10,966 nt of DNA from an uncultured Collinsella sp. (GCA_902494545.1 CABUTP010000030.1:1-10966), one strand, 5' to 3'; numbered from the stretch's first letter, positions 1-6,245 are shown. The notes: generated from the sequence alone by a model not told the origin. Program-made: numbers and translations.

Positions 1-222
1 AAGGCCGGCACCTTTGTTGAGTGCGGCCTGTGCGGCACCGCTGCCGTTATCTCCCCGGTCGGCGAGATTGACAACAAGGTCTACGGTGCCGACGAGACTG
101 TGACCTTCCCGGCTGGCTACACCGAGATCGGTCCTGTGATGAAGAAGCTCCGCGAGACCCTGACGGGCATCCAGTCTGGTGCTGTTGAGGATAAGCACAA
201 CTGGGTTTACACCGTCGCGTAA
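1..222 (+). CDS. ilvE: Branched-chain amino acid aminotransferase, C-terminal part
   Basis: This is the last 73 codons of a gene that begins before the window; the stop is TAA at 220-222. The visible part contains ECGLCGTAAVISPVGEI, which matches the conserved C-terminal cofactor-site region of fold-type IV, PLP-dependent branched-chain aminotransferases. These enzymes interconvert leucine, isoleucine or valine with their 2-oxo acids, using glutamate and 2-oxoglutarate, in the cytoplasm. The tail ends in KHNWVYTVA, where the family usually ends with a tryptophan-containing segment. A D-amino acid aminotransferase or aminodeoxychorismate lyase, also fold-type IV, is less likely given the CGTAAVISP motif. 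The start, promoter and N-terminal lysine region are outside the window. A terminator hairpin follows at 280-322. Confidence 0.85.
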   Translation, partial: KAGTFVECGLCGTAAVISPVGEIDNKVYGADETVTFPAGYTEIGPVMKKLRETLTGIQSGAVEDKHNWVYTVA

Positions 223-238
223 GCTGTTTTAGCTGTTC

Positions 239-363
239 GGCCCGAGGGCGACCTTCCTTTCCGGCGCGTCCTCGGACATGAAAGAACCCCCGCTGCGCAC
301 TACGTGCGGCGGGGGTTCTTTCGTCCTGCGGAGTGCGCCGGAAAGGAAGGTCACCCTCGGGCC
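239..363. repeat. Long nested inverted repeat (cruciform-type palindrome) after ilvE
   Basis: Arms 239-267 and 335-363 are inverted copies of 29 bases with one mismatch (C249 against A353). They start GGCCCGAGGG and end TTTCCGGCGC on the left arm. A second inverted repeat (280-322) sits between them, so the transcript could fold into a stem within a stem of about 125 nt. This is much longer than an ordinary terminator. It could be a compound bidirectional terminator, a member of a dispersed intergenic palindrome family, or the remnant of a small mobile element. The pairing is seen directly; the role is inference. Confidence 0.85.
280..322 (+). terminator. Terminator hairpin of ilvE, probably bidirectional
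   Basis: Left arm 280-293 (GAAAGAACCCCCGC) pairs perfectly with right arm 309-322. Further pairing of CGCAC with GTGCG occurs near the tip. The right arm ends in the U-rich GGTTCTTTC and the left arm begins in A-rich sequence, so it could act on either strand. It lies 57 bases after the ilvE stop. Confidence 0.75.
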
Positions 364-417
364 TGCGTTACCTCGGCGCTGCCGTTACGGGCAATATAGA
401 TCTGAAATAAAGATGGT

Positions 418-447
418 GCGCGGCCTTTTAGGCCGCGCGTTTGTTTT
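418..447 (+). terminator. Second terminator-like hairpin
   Basis: GCGCGGCCT at 418-426 pairs with AGGCCGCGC at 430-438 around a three-base loop, and is followed by GTTTGTTTT. The shape is that of an intrinsic terminator on the plus strand. No gene is visible between the first terminator and this one, so it is either a back-up for ilvE or the end of an unrecognised short transcript. Confidence 0.6.
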
Positions 448-476
448 GGTTCGCGCCATGTGGGGGTGGTGGCGAC

Positions 477-676
477 GTGCATTTTTGCGAGTATTCTGCA
501 ATCGAAGGCCCTTGCATACCGACCTCGGGCGAAAAATCAGGATTTCTCGATGTTTTCTACGAATGATGGGCGGGGTTATGGGCTGACAACGTTTGATTTG
601 CGGGGATATTCGCGGTCTTTGGCATTTACGTGGCGCCCGAAGCTGTCGGGCATGCTGAATACTCCCAAAAATGCAC
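477..676. mobile_element. MITE-like 200-bp element with 24-bp terminal inverted repeats
   Basis: The stretch is bounded by inverted repeats at 477-500 and 653-676, each beginning GTGCATTTTTG when read inward; 22 of 24 bases match. Inside, 636-652 forms a small hairpin (GCCCGA with TCGGGC), and 522-530 can pair with 634-642 (8 of 9). No transposase is encoded and no clear target-site duplication is visible at the edges. The size, terminal repeats and intergenic position fit a miniature inverted-repeat element or a dispersed structured RNA. A reading frame on the plus strand crosses it (460-786) but has a GTG start and no ribosome binding site, and it runs through the lemA terminator, so I do not call it as a gene. 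Confidence 0.55.
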
Positions 677-707
677 GGTGCTTAGAGGGGGACCTTTGCG
701 ACAAAGG

Positions 708-746
708 AAACCGCCCCGTCGAAGTATACATTCGACGGGGCGGTTT
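708..746 (-). terminator. Terminator of lemA
   Basis: A 16-bp perfect stem (AAACCGCCCCGTCGAA at 708-723 with 731-746) surrounds a 7-base loop. On the minus strand it lies about 36 bases after the lemA stop and is followed by TTTCCTTTG, a modest U tract. The symmetric A/T ends mean it could also stop plus-strand transcription. Confidence 0.75.
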
Positions 747-782
747 ATGCATATACCCGATTGAGGATATGCTGCAGATCTG

Positions 783-1334
783 TTAGAACTTGACGGTCGG
801 TGCCTGGCGGGCAGCTTCGGCGGCCTCGAAGCCCTGACGCTCCTTAAACTGGAAGATGCCGGCAAAGATGACGGCCGGGAAGGTCTGGATGGCGTTGTTG
901 TAGCTAAGCACACAGTCGTTGTAGCTCTGGCGCGCGTAGCTCACCTTGTTCTCGGTGTCTTCGAGCGTGGCTTGGAGCTGCGTAAAGTTGGTGTTCGCCT
1001 TAAGATCGGGGTAAGCCTCGGCCACGGCGAAGAGCTGGCGCAGGGCGCCGGTCAGCACGTTGTCGGCTTCCATCTTGGCTTCGGGCGTGGTGGCGCTCAC
1101 GGCTGCGTTGCGCGCGTTGACCACGGCGGCGAGCGTGTCCTGCTCGTGTTTGGCGTAGCCCTTGACGGTCTCGACCAGGTTAGGGATCAGGTCGTTGCGG
1201 CGCTGCAGCTGCGTGTCGATGTTCTGCCAGGCGTTATCAATGCGATTGCGCTTGGTGACCATGTTGTTGTAGATGCCGGCGATGGCGCAGACAATCACAA
1301 CGACAACAACGATACCGATGATGACGGGAATCAT
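783..1334 (-). CDS. lemA: LemA family membrane protein
   Basis: A 183-residue protein of usual length for the LemA family. Residues 1-22 form a single hydrophobic membrane segment rich in Ile and Val (IIGIVVVVVIVCAIAG), so the helical body probably faces outside with a short N-terminus. The family signature follows at about residues 33-64: a run of N..D.QL.RR.DLIPNLVE.VKGYA.HE. The rest is predicted helical. The molecular function of LemA proteins is poorly known; they are membrane-associated and often sit beside TPM-domain or HtpX genes, neither of which is present here. The start is ATG at 1332-1334, preceded by GGAG with a five-base spacer. The gene stands alone, with its own terminator downstream, and is divergent from the TetR gene. 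Confidence 0.9.
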   Translation of the reverse strand: MIPVIIGIVVVVVIVCAIAGIYNNMVTKRNRIDNAWQNIDTQLQRRNDLIPNLVETVKGYAKHEQDTLAAVVNARNAAVSATTPEAKMEADNVLTGALRQLFAVAEAYPDLKANTNFTQLQATLEDTENKVSYARQSYNDCVLSYNNAIQTFPAVIFAGIFQFKERQGFEAAEAARQAPTVKF

Positions 1335-1395
1335 GGTGTCTCCGTTTCGAATGGCCGCGGCGTCTTCCGCCGGCTGCCGTTGGTGTAACGCTATT

Positions 1396-1401
1396 AGTAT
1401 A
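1396..1401 (-). promoter_or_regulatory. Candidate -10 box for lemA
   Basis: On the minus strand this reads TATACT, five of six to the -10 consensus. It would start the message about 55 bases before the lemA ATG. No good -35 hexamer is found at the right distance, so the call is tentative. It lies inside an inverted repeat (arms 1386-1392 and 1436-1442) shared with the divergent regulator. Confidence 0.4.
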
Positions 1402-1546
1402 CCCGCAACCTTTGGCGATACCGAACTTTCCGGTAAGCGTTATGTTTCCGCCAAGGTGAGGCCATTCGCCAGGGGGTGGGCGATACAGGTGTAAGATATG
1501 CGACAGATTAGTGAGCGCTGTCTTTTCCTGGAGGAGGGCGATACGT

Positions 1547-2131
1547 ATGGACCTTCGCATCAAGAAAACCTATCGGGCCCTGTTCGAGGCCTTTACTGAG
1601 CTGCTCGAAGAGCATCGGTTTGAGGACGTGACGGTTGCCATGCTGTGTGACCGCGCTATGATTCGTCGGACGACGTTCTACAAGCACTTCCGCGACAAAA
1701 ACGATTACTTTGCCTTCTATATCGATGAACTCATGTCGGGCCTGCCGCAAAAGCGGGCCGATGCGGATGGCGCGGAGGGCGCCGAGGACGTACGCACGCT
1801 TCGCCACGAAGTGTTCGCCGATGCCATGGATCTGATTCTGGCGCATGAGCAGCTCATGGATAACATTTTGGCGAGCAGCATGTCGGGTATGCTGACCAGC
1901 ATGATTTGCGACCGCATCGCGCGCTCCATACGCGGGCGCGTGATGATCGCGCTTGACGAGGACGCGCTCGCGCCCGTATCGCTCGAGACAACGTCTGAGT
2001 TTGTCGCCGGCGGTATTATTCGACTCTTTACCATGTGGTGGGAATCGGGCCACGTACTAGAGCGCCGATCCGAAATCGCCGACGTGGTCGATGCGCTGTT
2101 CGAGCGGACCATGACGCCGGTGAGTCACTAA
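1547..2131 (+). CDS. TetR/AcrR family transcriptional regulator
   Basis: A 194-residue protein with an N-terminal TetR-type helix-turn-helix at about residues 8-50. The recognition-helix pattern RRTTFYKHFRDKNDYF matches the conserved T.YYHF..K..L of the family. The remaining 140 residues are helical and would bind an unknown ligand or form the dimer. I chose ATG 1547 because GGAGGAGGG at 1530-1538 lies eight bases upstream; a GTG at 1511 is in frame but lacks a ribosome binding site. The segment around residues 64-84 is acidic and low in complexity (DADGAEGAED). The gene is divergent from lemA across 212 bases, so autoregulation or control of lemA is possible but not shown. It is followed directly by tRNA-Ser on the other strand. 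The ligand and targets cannot be read from sequence. Confidence 0.88.
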   Translation: MDLRIKKTYRALFEAFTELLEEHRFEDVTVAMLCDRAMIRRTTFYKHFRDKNDYFAFYIDELMSGLPQKRADADGAEGAEDVRTLRHEVFADAMDLILAHEQLMDNILASSMSGMLTSMICDRIARSIRGRVMIALDEDALAPVSLETTSEFVAGGIIRLFTMWWESGHVLERRSEIADVVDALFERTMTPVSH

Positions 2132-2134
2132 GAG

Positions 2135-2224
2135 TGGCGGAGAGAGGGGGATTCGAACCCCCGGAACGCTCTCGCGCTCAACGGTTTTCAAGACCGCCGC
2201 ATTCAACCGCTCTGCCATCTCTCC
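2135..2224 (-). tRNA. tRNA-Ser (anticodon UGA)
   Basis: The minus strand gives a complete class II tRNA. The 7-bp acceptor stem is GGAGAGA with TCTCTCC, the discriminator is G and CCA is encoded (2135-2137). The anticodon loop CTTGAAA carries TGA, complementary to plus-strand 2188-2190. A long variable arm (GCGCGAGAGC) and a T loop with TTCGAATC are present. The long variable arm and anticodon assign it to serine. It reads UCA and probably other UCN codons. Confidence 0.95.
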
Positions 2225-2234
2225 GTGAGTCGTA

Positions 2235-2240
2235 ATGATA
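2235..2240 (-). promoter_or_regulatory. Candidate -10 box for tRNA-Ser
   Basis: The minus strand reads TATCAT ten bases before the mature tRNA 5' end, which is the right place for a tRNA promoter. A good -35 hexamer at 16-18 bases is not visible. The site lies in the leader of the oppositely transcribed tadA fusion gene. Confidence 0.35.
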
Positions 2241-2275
2241 GCATCGTTTTGAATTTGCAACAGGGAAGGCGAACG

Positions 2276-4057
2276 ATGACGAGCACCGGAATCGATGAGA
2301 AGTTCATGCGCGAGGCGCTGGCGGAGGCGCGTACCGCCGCGGCGGTGGGCGAGGTGCCGATCGGCGCCGTAGTGGTGCGCGCGGGTGAGATCGTCGCGCG
2401 GGCGCATAATCGCCGCGAGCTCGACCAGGACCCTTCGGCGCATGCCGAGTTTGCGGCCCTATGCGCCGCCGCGCGGTCGCTCGGTCGTTGGCGCCTTTCC
2501 GATTGCACGGTCTACGTAACGCTCGAGCCCTGCTGCATGTGCGCGGGGCTTATGGTTAACGCGCGCGTGGGGCGCTGCGTGTACGGCGCGTCCGATGCTA
2601 AAGCGGGCGCTCTGGGGTCGCTATACGACCTGAATGCCGATTCGCGCCTGAATCATCGGTTTAATGTGACCGCCGGCGTGCTGGCAGACGAGTGCCGCGC
2701 GGTGCTGAGCGGTTATTTTAGTGGGCTGCGTGGCACCGATGGTGCTGGCTGCGGTTGTGGGGCCGATCTTGAGGCGCATGCCGCCCACGCCGAGGCGCTT
2801 GCGGGTGTTGGGGATCTCGCTGGCGAGACGCTCGACTTTGGCCCCGTGCAGCGCCGGTTCCGCCGCGTGCTGTTGGCGATCGACTCCTTTAAAGGCAGCG
2901 TGTCGAGCTCGCAGGCGGAGGGTGCCGTTGCCGAAGGTGTGCGCCGTGTGTGGCCTGATGCCCAGGTAAGCGCGTTGCCGCTGGCAGATGGTGGCGAGGG
3001 AACGCTCGATGCCGTTGCCGCGTGCGGCGGTGAGGTCGTGGCAGGTGAAGTCGCAGGCCCCTTGGGCGACCGCGTGCCTGCCCGGATGCTGGTGGACGGC
3101 GAGCGCGAATCTGCTGTTATTGAGATGGCCGAGGCGGCGGGTATTGGGTATTCGCCCTGCACGGAATCGGCGGCGCTTGCGGCTTCGACCTATGGCGTGG
3201 GCGAGCTCATGCTTCGCGCGGTCCGTGCTGGGGCAAAGACGATCTATATTGGTCTGGGCGGCAGCGCCACCAACGACGGTGGCGCCGGCATGCTGCAGGC
3301 GCTGGGCGCCCACCTTGTCGATGGCCGTGGCTGCAATATCGCCCCCGGCCTCGCGGGCCTTGAACGCGTGGCGAATATCGATTTGGCACCGGCGCTTCGG
3401 GCGCTAAATGGCACGCGTGTCGTGGTGCTTTCCGATGTCGAGAATCCGCTCGTGGGGCGTCGTGGGGCACTTGCAGTGTTTGGCGGGCAAAAGGGCCTGC
3501 CGACAGACGATGTCGAAGCGCTGGGCAGGTACGACAGCTGGATGGTCGGCTACGGCCGCCTGCTCGATGCGGCGATTACCGGGGTGCGGGCTCAGGGGTT
3601 GTTGCGCGTGCCCGAGGGCGTGCGGACATTTGGCTCGGTGCTCGGCGTGCCCGGCGCCGGTGCCGCTGGCGGTCTGGGCGCCGCGTTGTTGGCACTTGGT
3701 GCCGAGTTGCGCTCGGGCGTGGAGACGGTGCTCGATCTGATTGGGTTTGACGAGCGCGTGCGCGATGCCGACCTGGTCATTACAGGCGAGGGCAATATGG
3801 ACGAGCAATCCGCTGCCGGCAAGGCGCCGGTGGGCGTGGCCCGCCGTGCCAAGCGCTATGGCAAGCCGGTGGTCGCCGTCGTGGGCGGTCGTGCGGACAG
3901 CTTGGATGCGGTGTATGGACAGGGTATCGACTTAGTTCTGCCGGCCTGTCGCAGACCCATGAGCCTTGAGGATGCGCTTGGCATGCAGGAGGCTGTAGCC
4001 AATTTGGCGTGCGCAGGCGAGGGGGCTGCCCGAGCATACGATCTTGGACGCATATAG
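2276..4057 (+). CDS. tadA: Fusion of TadA tRNA adenosine deaminase and glycerate kinase
   Basis: One 593-residue frame holds two full enzymes. Residues 1-150 are TadA, with the zinc and catalytic motif H56-A-E58 and P85-C86-C87-M88-C89. TadA converts A34 to inosine in tRNA-Arg(ACG). Residues 151-195 are a Gly/Ala/His-rich linker. Residues 196-593 are a glycerate kinase of the GlxK/GarK family: DSFKGS 203-208, PLADGGEGT 235-243, GLGGSATNDGG 326-336, SDVENPLVG 386-394, TGEGNMDEQS 503-512, then GK 515-516. This family phosphorylates glycerate with ATP, usually to 2-phosphoglycerate. Each half is about the length of its free-standing family. ATG 2276 follows AGGGAAGG at 2262-2269; an upstream in-frame GTG (2225) has no ribosome binding site and abuts the tRNA gene. 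No stop, ATG or ribosome binding site was seen in the linker, although a GTG occurs at the kinase start. Both domain assignments are firm; joint function is unknown. Confidence 0.9.
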   Translation: MTSTGIDEKFMREALAEARTAAAVGEVPIGAVVVRAGEIVARAHNRRELDQDPSAHAEFAALCAAARSLGRWRLSDCTVYVTLEPCCMCAGLMVNARVGRCVYGASDAKAGALGSLYDLNADSRLNHRFNVTAGVLADECRAVLSGYFSGLRGTDGAGCGCGADLEAHAAHAEALAGVGDLAGETLDFGPVQRRFRRVLLAIDSFKGSVSSSQAEGAVAEGVRRVWPDAQVSALPLADGGEGTLDAVAACGGEVVAGEVAGPLGDRVPARMLVDGERESAVIEMAEAAGIGYSPCTESAALAASTYGVGELMLRAVRAGAKTIYIGLGGSATNDGGAGMLQALGAHLVDGRGCNIAPGLAGLERVANIDLAPALRALNGTRVVVLSDVENPLVGRRGALAVFGGQKGLPTDDVEALGRYDSWMVGYGRLLDAAITGVRAQGLLRVPEGVRTFGSVLGVPGAGAAGGLGAALLALGAELRSGVETVLDLIGFDERVRDADLVITGEGNMDEQSAAGKAPVGVARRAKRYGKPVVAVVGGRADSLDAVYGQGIDLVLPACRRPMSLEDALGMQEAVANLACAGEGAARAYDLGRI

Positions 4058-4134
4058 ATAAAAATATCCAATCTGACTTGCCTGCCCAGCTCGTTATTTG
4101 TAAATATATGTTAATGACGCTGACATTTTACGGT

Positions 4135-4184
4135 CGATACTATTATCGTATCACTGGTTTCGTATCCACCCGTCTGTAAACGGG
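4135..4184 (+). promoter_or_regulatory. Leader of the surface-protein gene with inverted repeats
   Basis: The 164 bases between the kinase stop and the surface protein are AT-rich compared with the rest. GATAC 4136-4140 and GTATC 4148-4152 form an inverted repeat around TATTATC, which is also the best -10 candidate (TATTAT 4141-4146). A -35 candidate, CTGACA at 4120-4125, sits at a short 15-base spacing. CCCGT 4169-4173 and ACGGG 4180-4184 form a small hairpin ten bases before the Shine-Dalgarno sequence. No riboswitch was recognised. Confidence 0.35.
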
Positions 4185-4193
4185 AATTGAATG

Positions 4194-4208
4194 AAAGGAG
4201 CTAGGATG
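4194..4208 (+). promoter_or_regulatory. Strong ribosome binding site and ATG, out of frame with the surface-protein gene
   Basis: AAAGGAG at 4194-4200 with a five-base spacer leads to ATG 4206. That ATG opens only a 13-codon frame, ending in TAG at 4245-4247, and is one base out of register with the large frame that begins at GTG 4222. The signal is the best start in the region, so it either marks the original start of the gene before a frameshift or the start of a short overlapping leader peptide. Confidence 0.6.
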
Positions 4209-4221
4209 CGCAGGTTGGGAA

Positions 4222-5937
4222 GTGCGCTTAAGCGCGGTTACGGTTAGTGCGGTGTTGGCGCTGACGTTAGGCATGGCCGCCCCGGCGACCATGTCATTCG
4301 CAGACGATGCCGCAGGGGACGCCGGACAATCGTCCGCGCTGGAGCAGAATCAGAAGATGGCGACCGAGCTCGACGAGAACCTTGAGACCAAGGTCACCCT
4401 CTCGTTCCCGGGCAAGCGCGAGGCCGAGCCGTCCGACGTTGTGTTTGTGCTCGATAAGTCGGGCGCCTCTGCGCAGAAGGACATCTTTGACCAGGCTAAG
4501 TCCTTCCTCGAAGAGGTTAAGGCAAAGGCTCAGACCGACGGCTTGGACATCAAGGTTGGCGTTGTCCTCTTTAATAAGGTGGGCAATATTCAGCAACCGT
4601 TGACTGATGTCGTTACAGGTTACGATAGCATTCTGACGGCGATGAACTCGAGCTTGCGCTCGGGTACCAACATGGACGCCGGCCTTCTTGCTGCAAAGAG
4701 CATCCTCGACGCGGATACTGCCGTTAAGGCCGAGAACAAGCACGTGATCCTTATTAGCGACGGTGCAACCTACCTTTACTGCAAGAATGGCGATTACACC
4801 AAACCGTATACGAGGTCGTTTGGCGATCCAAAAAAGCAGACGAATCCAGAGACCGGCGTTGCATACCCCAATGGAGAGAACAAGATGGGCGGTATCTGGG
4901 AGTCCCACTCGCGCGAGTACAATTTCAAGAACGACTGGAAGAAGTTCTCCGACGGCTCCACCAACTTCATTTTCTCGGAGGCCATGAAGGGCCCCGAGAA
5001 GCTCGGCGAGTATCTTGAGTACTATCGCGACCAGTACGAGAACTCTGACAAGAACTGGGCCCAGTACGATTACGAGTACACCGACGCCGCCGCCAGTAAG
5101 GGCACCACGAACCCCATCCCTGTCGACGTGAACGCGCCGTGCAACATCGACGTCGCGTTCTGGAGCACGGACGACACGTTCCAGTCGATGGTCAAGGCCG
5201 GCTACGACATGAACGTCTACTACAAGAACGCCGCCGACTTTGATGGCCAGGTATTCCTGCAGTACCTCACCAGGAATTCCAACAACGGCCAGCTCGACAC
5301 CGACTTTGCCGATATCAAGGCCAAGCTCGTGGACAAGATCGCTGCCGGCTCGACGGTCGAGGACTTTATTGGCAACAACTTTGACTTTGTGAACGATGCC
5401 AGTAAGATCAGCCTGAATGTTGCGGGCGAGGACCTTGCGCCTGAGAAGATCGACGAGACCACCTATGGCTTTGGCAAGCGTGCGGATGGCACCTATCGCT
5501 TCACCCTCAAGTACACGGCAGGGGAGAACGAGAAGCTTGTCTTCACTCTCAACGAGGCCGCGGTGCCCGCTAAACCGGTTGTCCTTACGTACAGCGAGGT
5601 ATTGGTGAATAAGCCCACCGAGGCCGGCACCCACAGCCTCAAGGTCAACGAGAGTGCAACCCTGTACCCCGTTGACGGCAACGGCGACAAGGGCACGGCA
5701 GGCGTTTTCCCGGTTCCGACGGTTACCTACACGGTTGCTGCTCCCGAGCCTAAGCCCGAACCCGAGGTTAAACCCACTAAGCCGAGCGATAAGAAGCCCG
5801 TCAGGACGACGAAGGGCGAGAAGGGCTCCATGCCGATGACGGGTGATACCTTCTCAATTCTGCCCGTCATTGGGCTGGTCGTAGCCGGTGCAGCCGTTTG
5901 CGTTTCCGGCATTATCCTCAAGCGCCGTAATCGCTAA
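4222..5937 (+). CDS. Cell-wall anchored von Willebrand A domain surface protein
   Basis: A 571-residue secreted protein. Residues 1-27 are a signal peptide, probably cut after SFA. Residues 70-185 begin a von Willebrand A domain: metal site D78-K-S80-G-A82 (the usual DxSxS ends in Ala here), T149 in SGTNMD and D180 in ISDGATY. About 120 polar residues are inserted after this motif, with C187 and C307 near the ends. The vWA fold seems to resume at about 308-375. Residues 395-505 look like a beta-rich Ig-like or pilin-type domain. A Pro/Lys/Glu-rich wall spacer (507-535) leads to the sorting signal M537-P-M-T-G541, a 21-residue hydrophobic segment and KRRNR. This architecture suggests an adhesin or pilus-tip protein attached by sortase; no sortase is in the window. 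The GTG start has no proper ribosome binding site, and a frameshift near 4220 is likely (see findings). Binding partner unknown. Confidence 0.85.
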   Translation: MRLSAVTVSAVLALTLGMAAPATMSFADDAAGDAGQSSALEQNQKMATELDENLETKVTLSFPGKREAEPSDVVFVLDKSGASAQKDIFDQAKSFLEEVKAKAQTDGLDIKVGVVLFNKVGNIQQPLTDVVTGYDSILTAMNSSLRSGTNMDAGLLAAKSILDADTAVKAENKHVILISDGATYLYCKNGDYTKPYTRSFGDPKKQTNPETGVAYPNGENKMGGIWESHSREYNFKNDWKKFSDGSTNFIFSEAMKGPEKLGEYLEYYRDQYENSDKNWAQYDYEYTDAAASKGTTNPIPVDVNAPCNIDVAFWSTDDTFQSMVKAGYDMNVYYKNAADFDGQVFLQYLTRNSNNGQLDTDFADIKAKLVDKIAAGSTVEDFIGNNFDFVNDASKISLNVAGEDLAPEKIDETTYGFGKRADGTYRFTLKYTAGENEKLVFTLNEAAVPAKPVVLTYSEVLVNKPTEAGTHSLKVNESATLYPVDGNGDKGTAGVFPVPTVTYTVAAPEPKPEPEVKPTKPSDKKPVRTTKGEKGSMPMTGDTFSILPVIGLVVAGAAVCVSGIILKRRNR

Positions 5938-6014
5938 CGGCGCTGACGTCGAACGACGTTTCGCTTCCCAGCGCTTACGCAACGCTTGAATGCTCTCTGC
6001 GAAGCAACTGATGG

Positions 6015-6047
6015 GGCGCGGTCGCATACTTGCGACCGCGCCTTTTT
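6015..6047 (+). terminator. Intrinsic terminator after the surface-protein gene
   Basis: A 12-bp perfect stem (GGCGCGGTCGCA 6015-6026 with 6031-6042) and TACT loop are followed by five T. It lies 77 bases after the stop at 5937 and insulates the SRP RNA gene downstream. Confidence 0.9.
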
Positions 6048-6091
6048 GCTGCCGTGCACTCATGTGGTTTTCCCTTTGACCGCGGGGCATC

Positions 6092-6120
6092 TTGCTCTGC
6101 TGGACGGGAGCAGGTAATAT
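6092..6120 (+). promoter_or_regulatory. Promoter of the SRP RNA gene
   Basis: TTGCTC (6092-6097) and TAATAT (6115-6120) are separated by 17 bases. The predicted start is near 6127, which agrees with the 5' end of the SRP RNA helix. The -35 is weak (three of six) and the -10 is good. Confidence 0.6.
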
Positions 6121-6127
6121 ATATCGA

Positions 6128-6245
6128 GCGCCTAGCGCGTTCGATGGGTTCGGATGACGACATGTTCCGAATCTGGTCAGGTCCGGAAGGAAGCAGCCAT
6201 AAGGAGCCTCTGTCGGGCATCCGGATCCATCGAGCGCACGGGCGC
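6128..6245 (+). ncRNA. ffs: Signal recognition particle RNA, small bacterial (4.5S-type)
   Basis: The diagnostic apical loop and Ffh-binding helix GTCCGGAAGGAAGCAGCC is at 6181-6198. The flanks pair into one long rod: GCGCC at 6128-6132 with GGCGC at 6241-6245, then TTCGATGG with CCATCGAG, then CGGATG with CATCCG. This gives about 118 nt, the size of the small form without an Alu domain. The RNA binds Ffh to bring ribosomes making membrane and secreted proteins to the translocon. A T run at 6246-6250 directly follows the closing stem and can serve as terminator. The boundaries come from pairing and may be off by a few bases. Confidence 0.93.

Noticed and set aside
460..786. A 108-codon plus-strand frame across the inverted-repeat element
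   Set aside because: The GTG start lacks a ribosome binding site, and the frame runs through both terminal repeats and the lemA terminator into lemA's last codon. It could be checked by proteomics, but nothing supports it as a gene.
2225..2275. Upstream GTG start for the tadA fusion
   Set aside because: It abuts the tRNA gene with no ribosome binding site and overlaps the tRNA promoter candidate; ATG 2276 has a good site and begins just where TadA homology starts.
4294..5634. A 446-codon open frame on the minus strand opposite the surface protein
   Set aside because: It is a mirror of the vWA gene with no domain or ribosome binding site; the plus-strand product has a signal peptide, metal-site motif and sorting signal.
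6076..6120. TTGACC at 6076-6081 as -35 of the SRP RNA promoter
   Set aside because: It is 33 bases from the good -10 box TAATAT, far outside the workable range; TTGCTC at 6092 has correct spacing.
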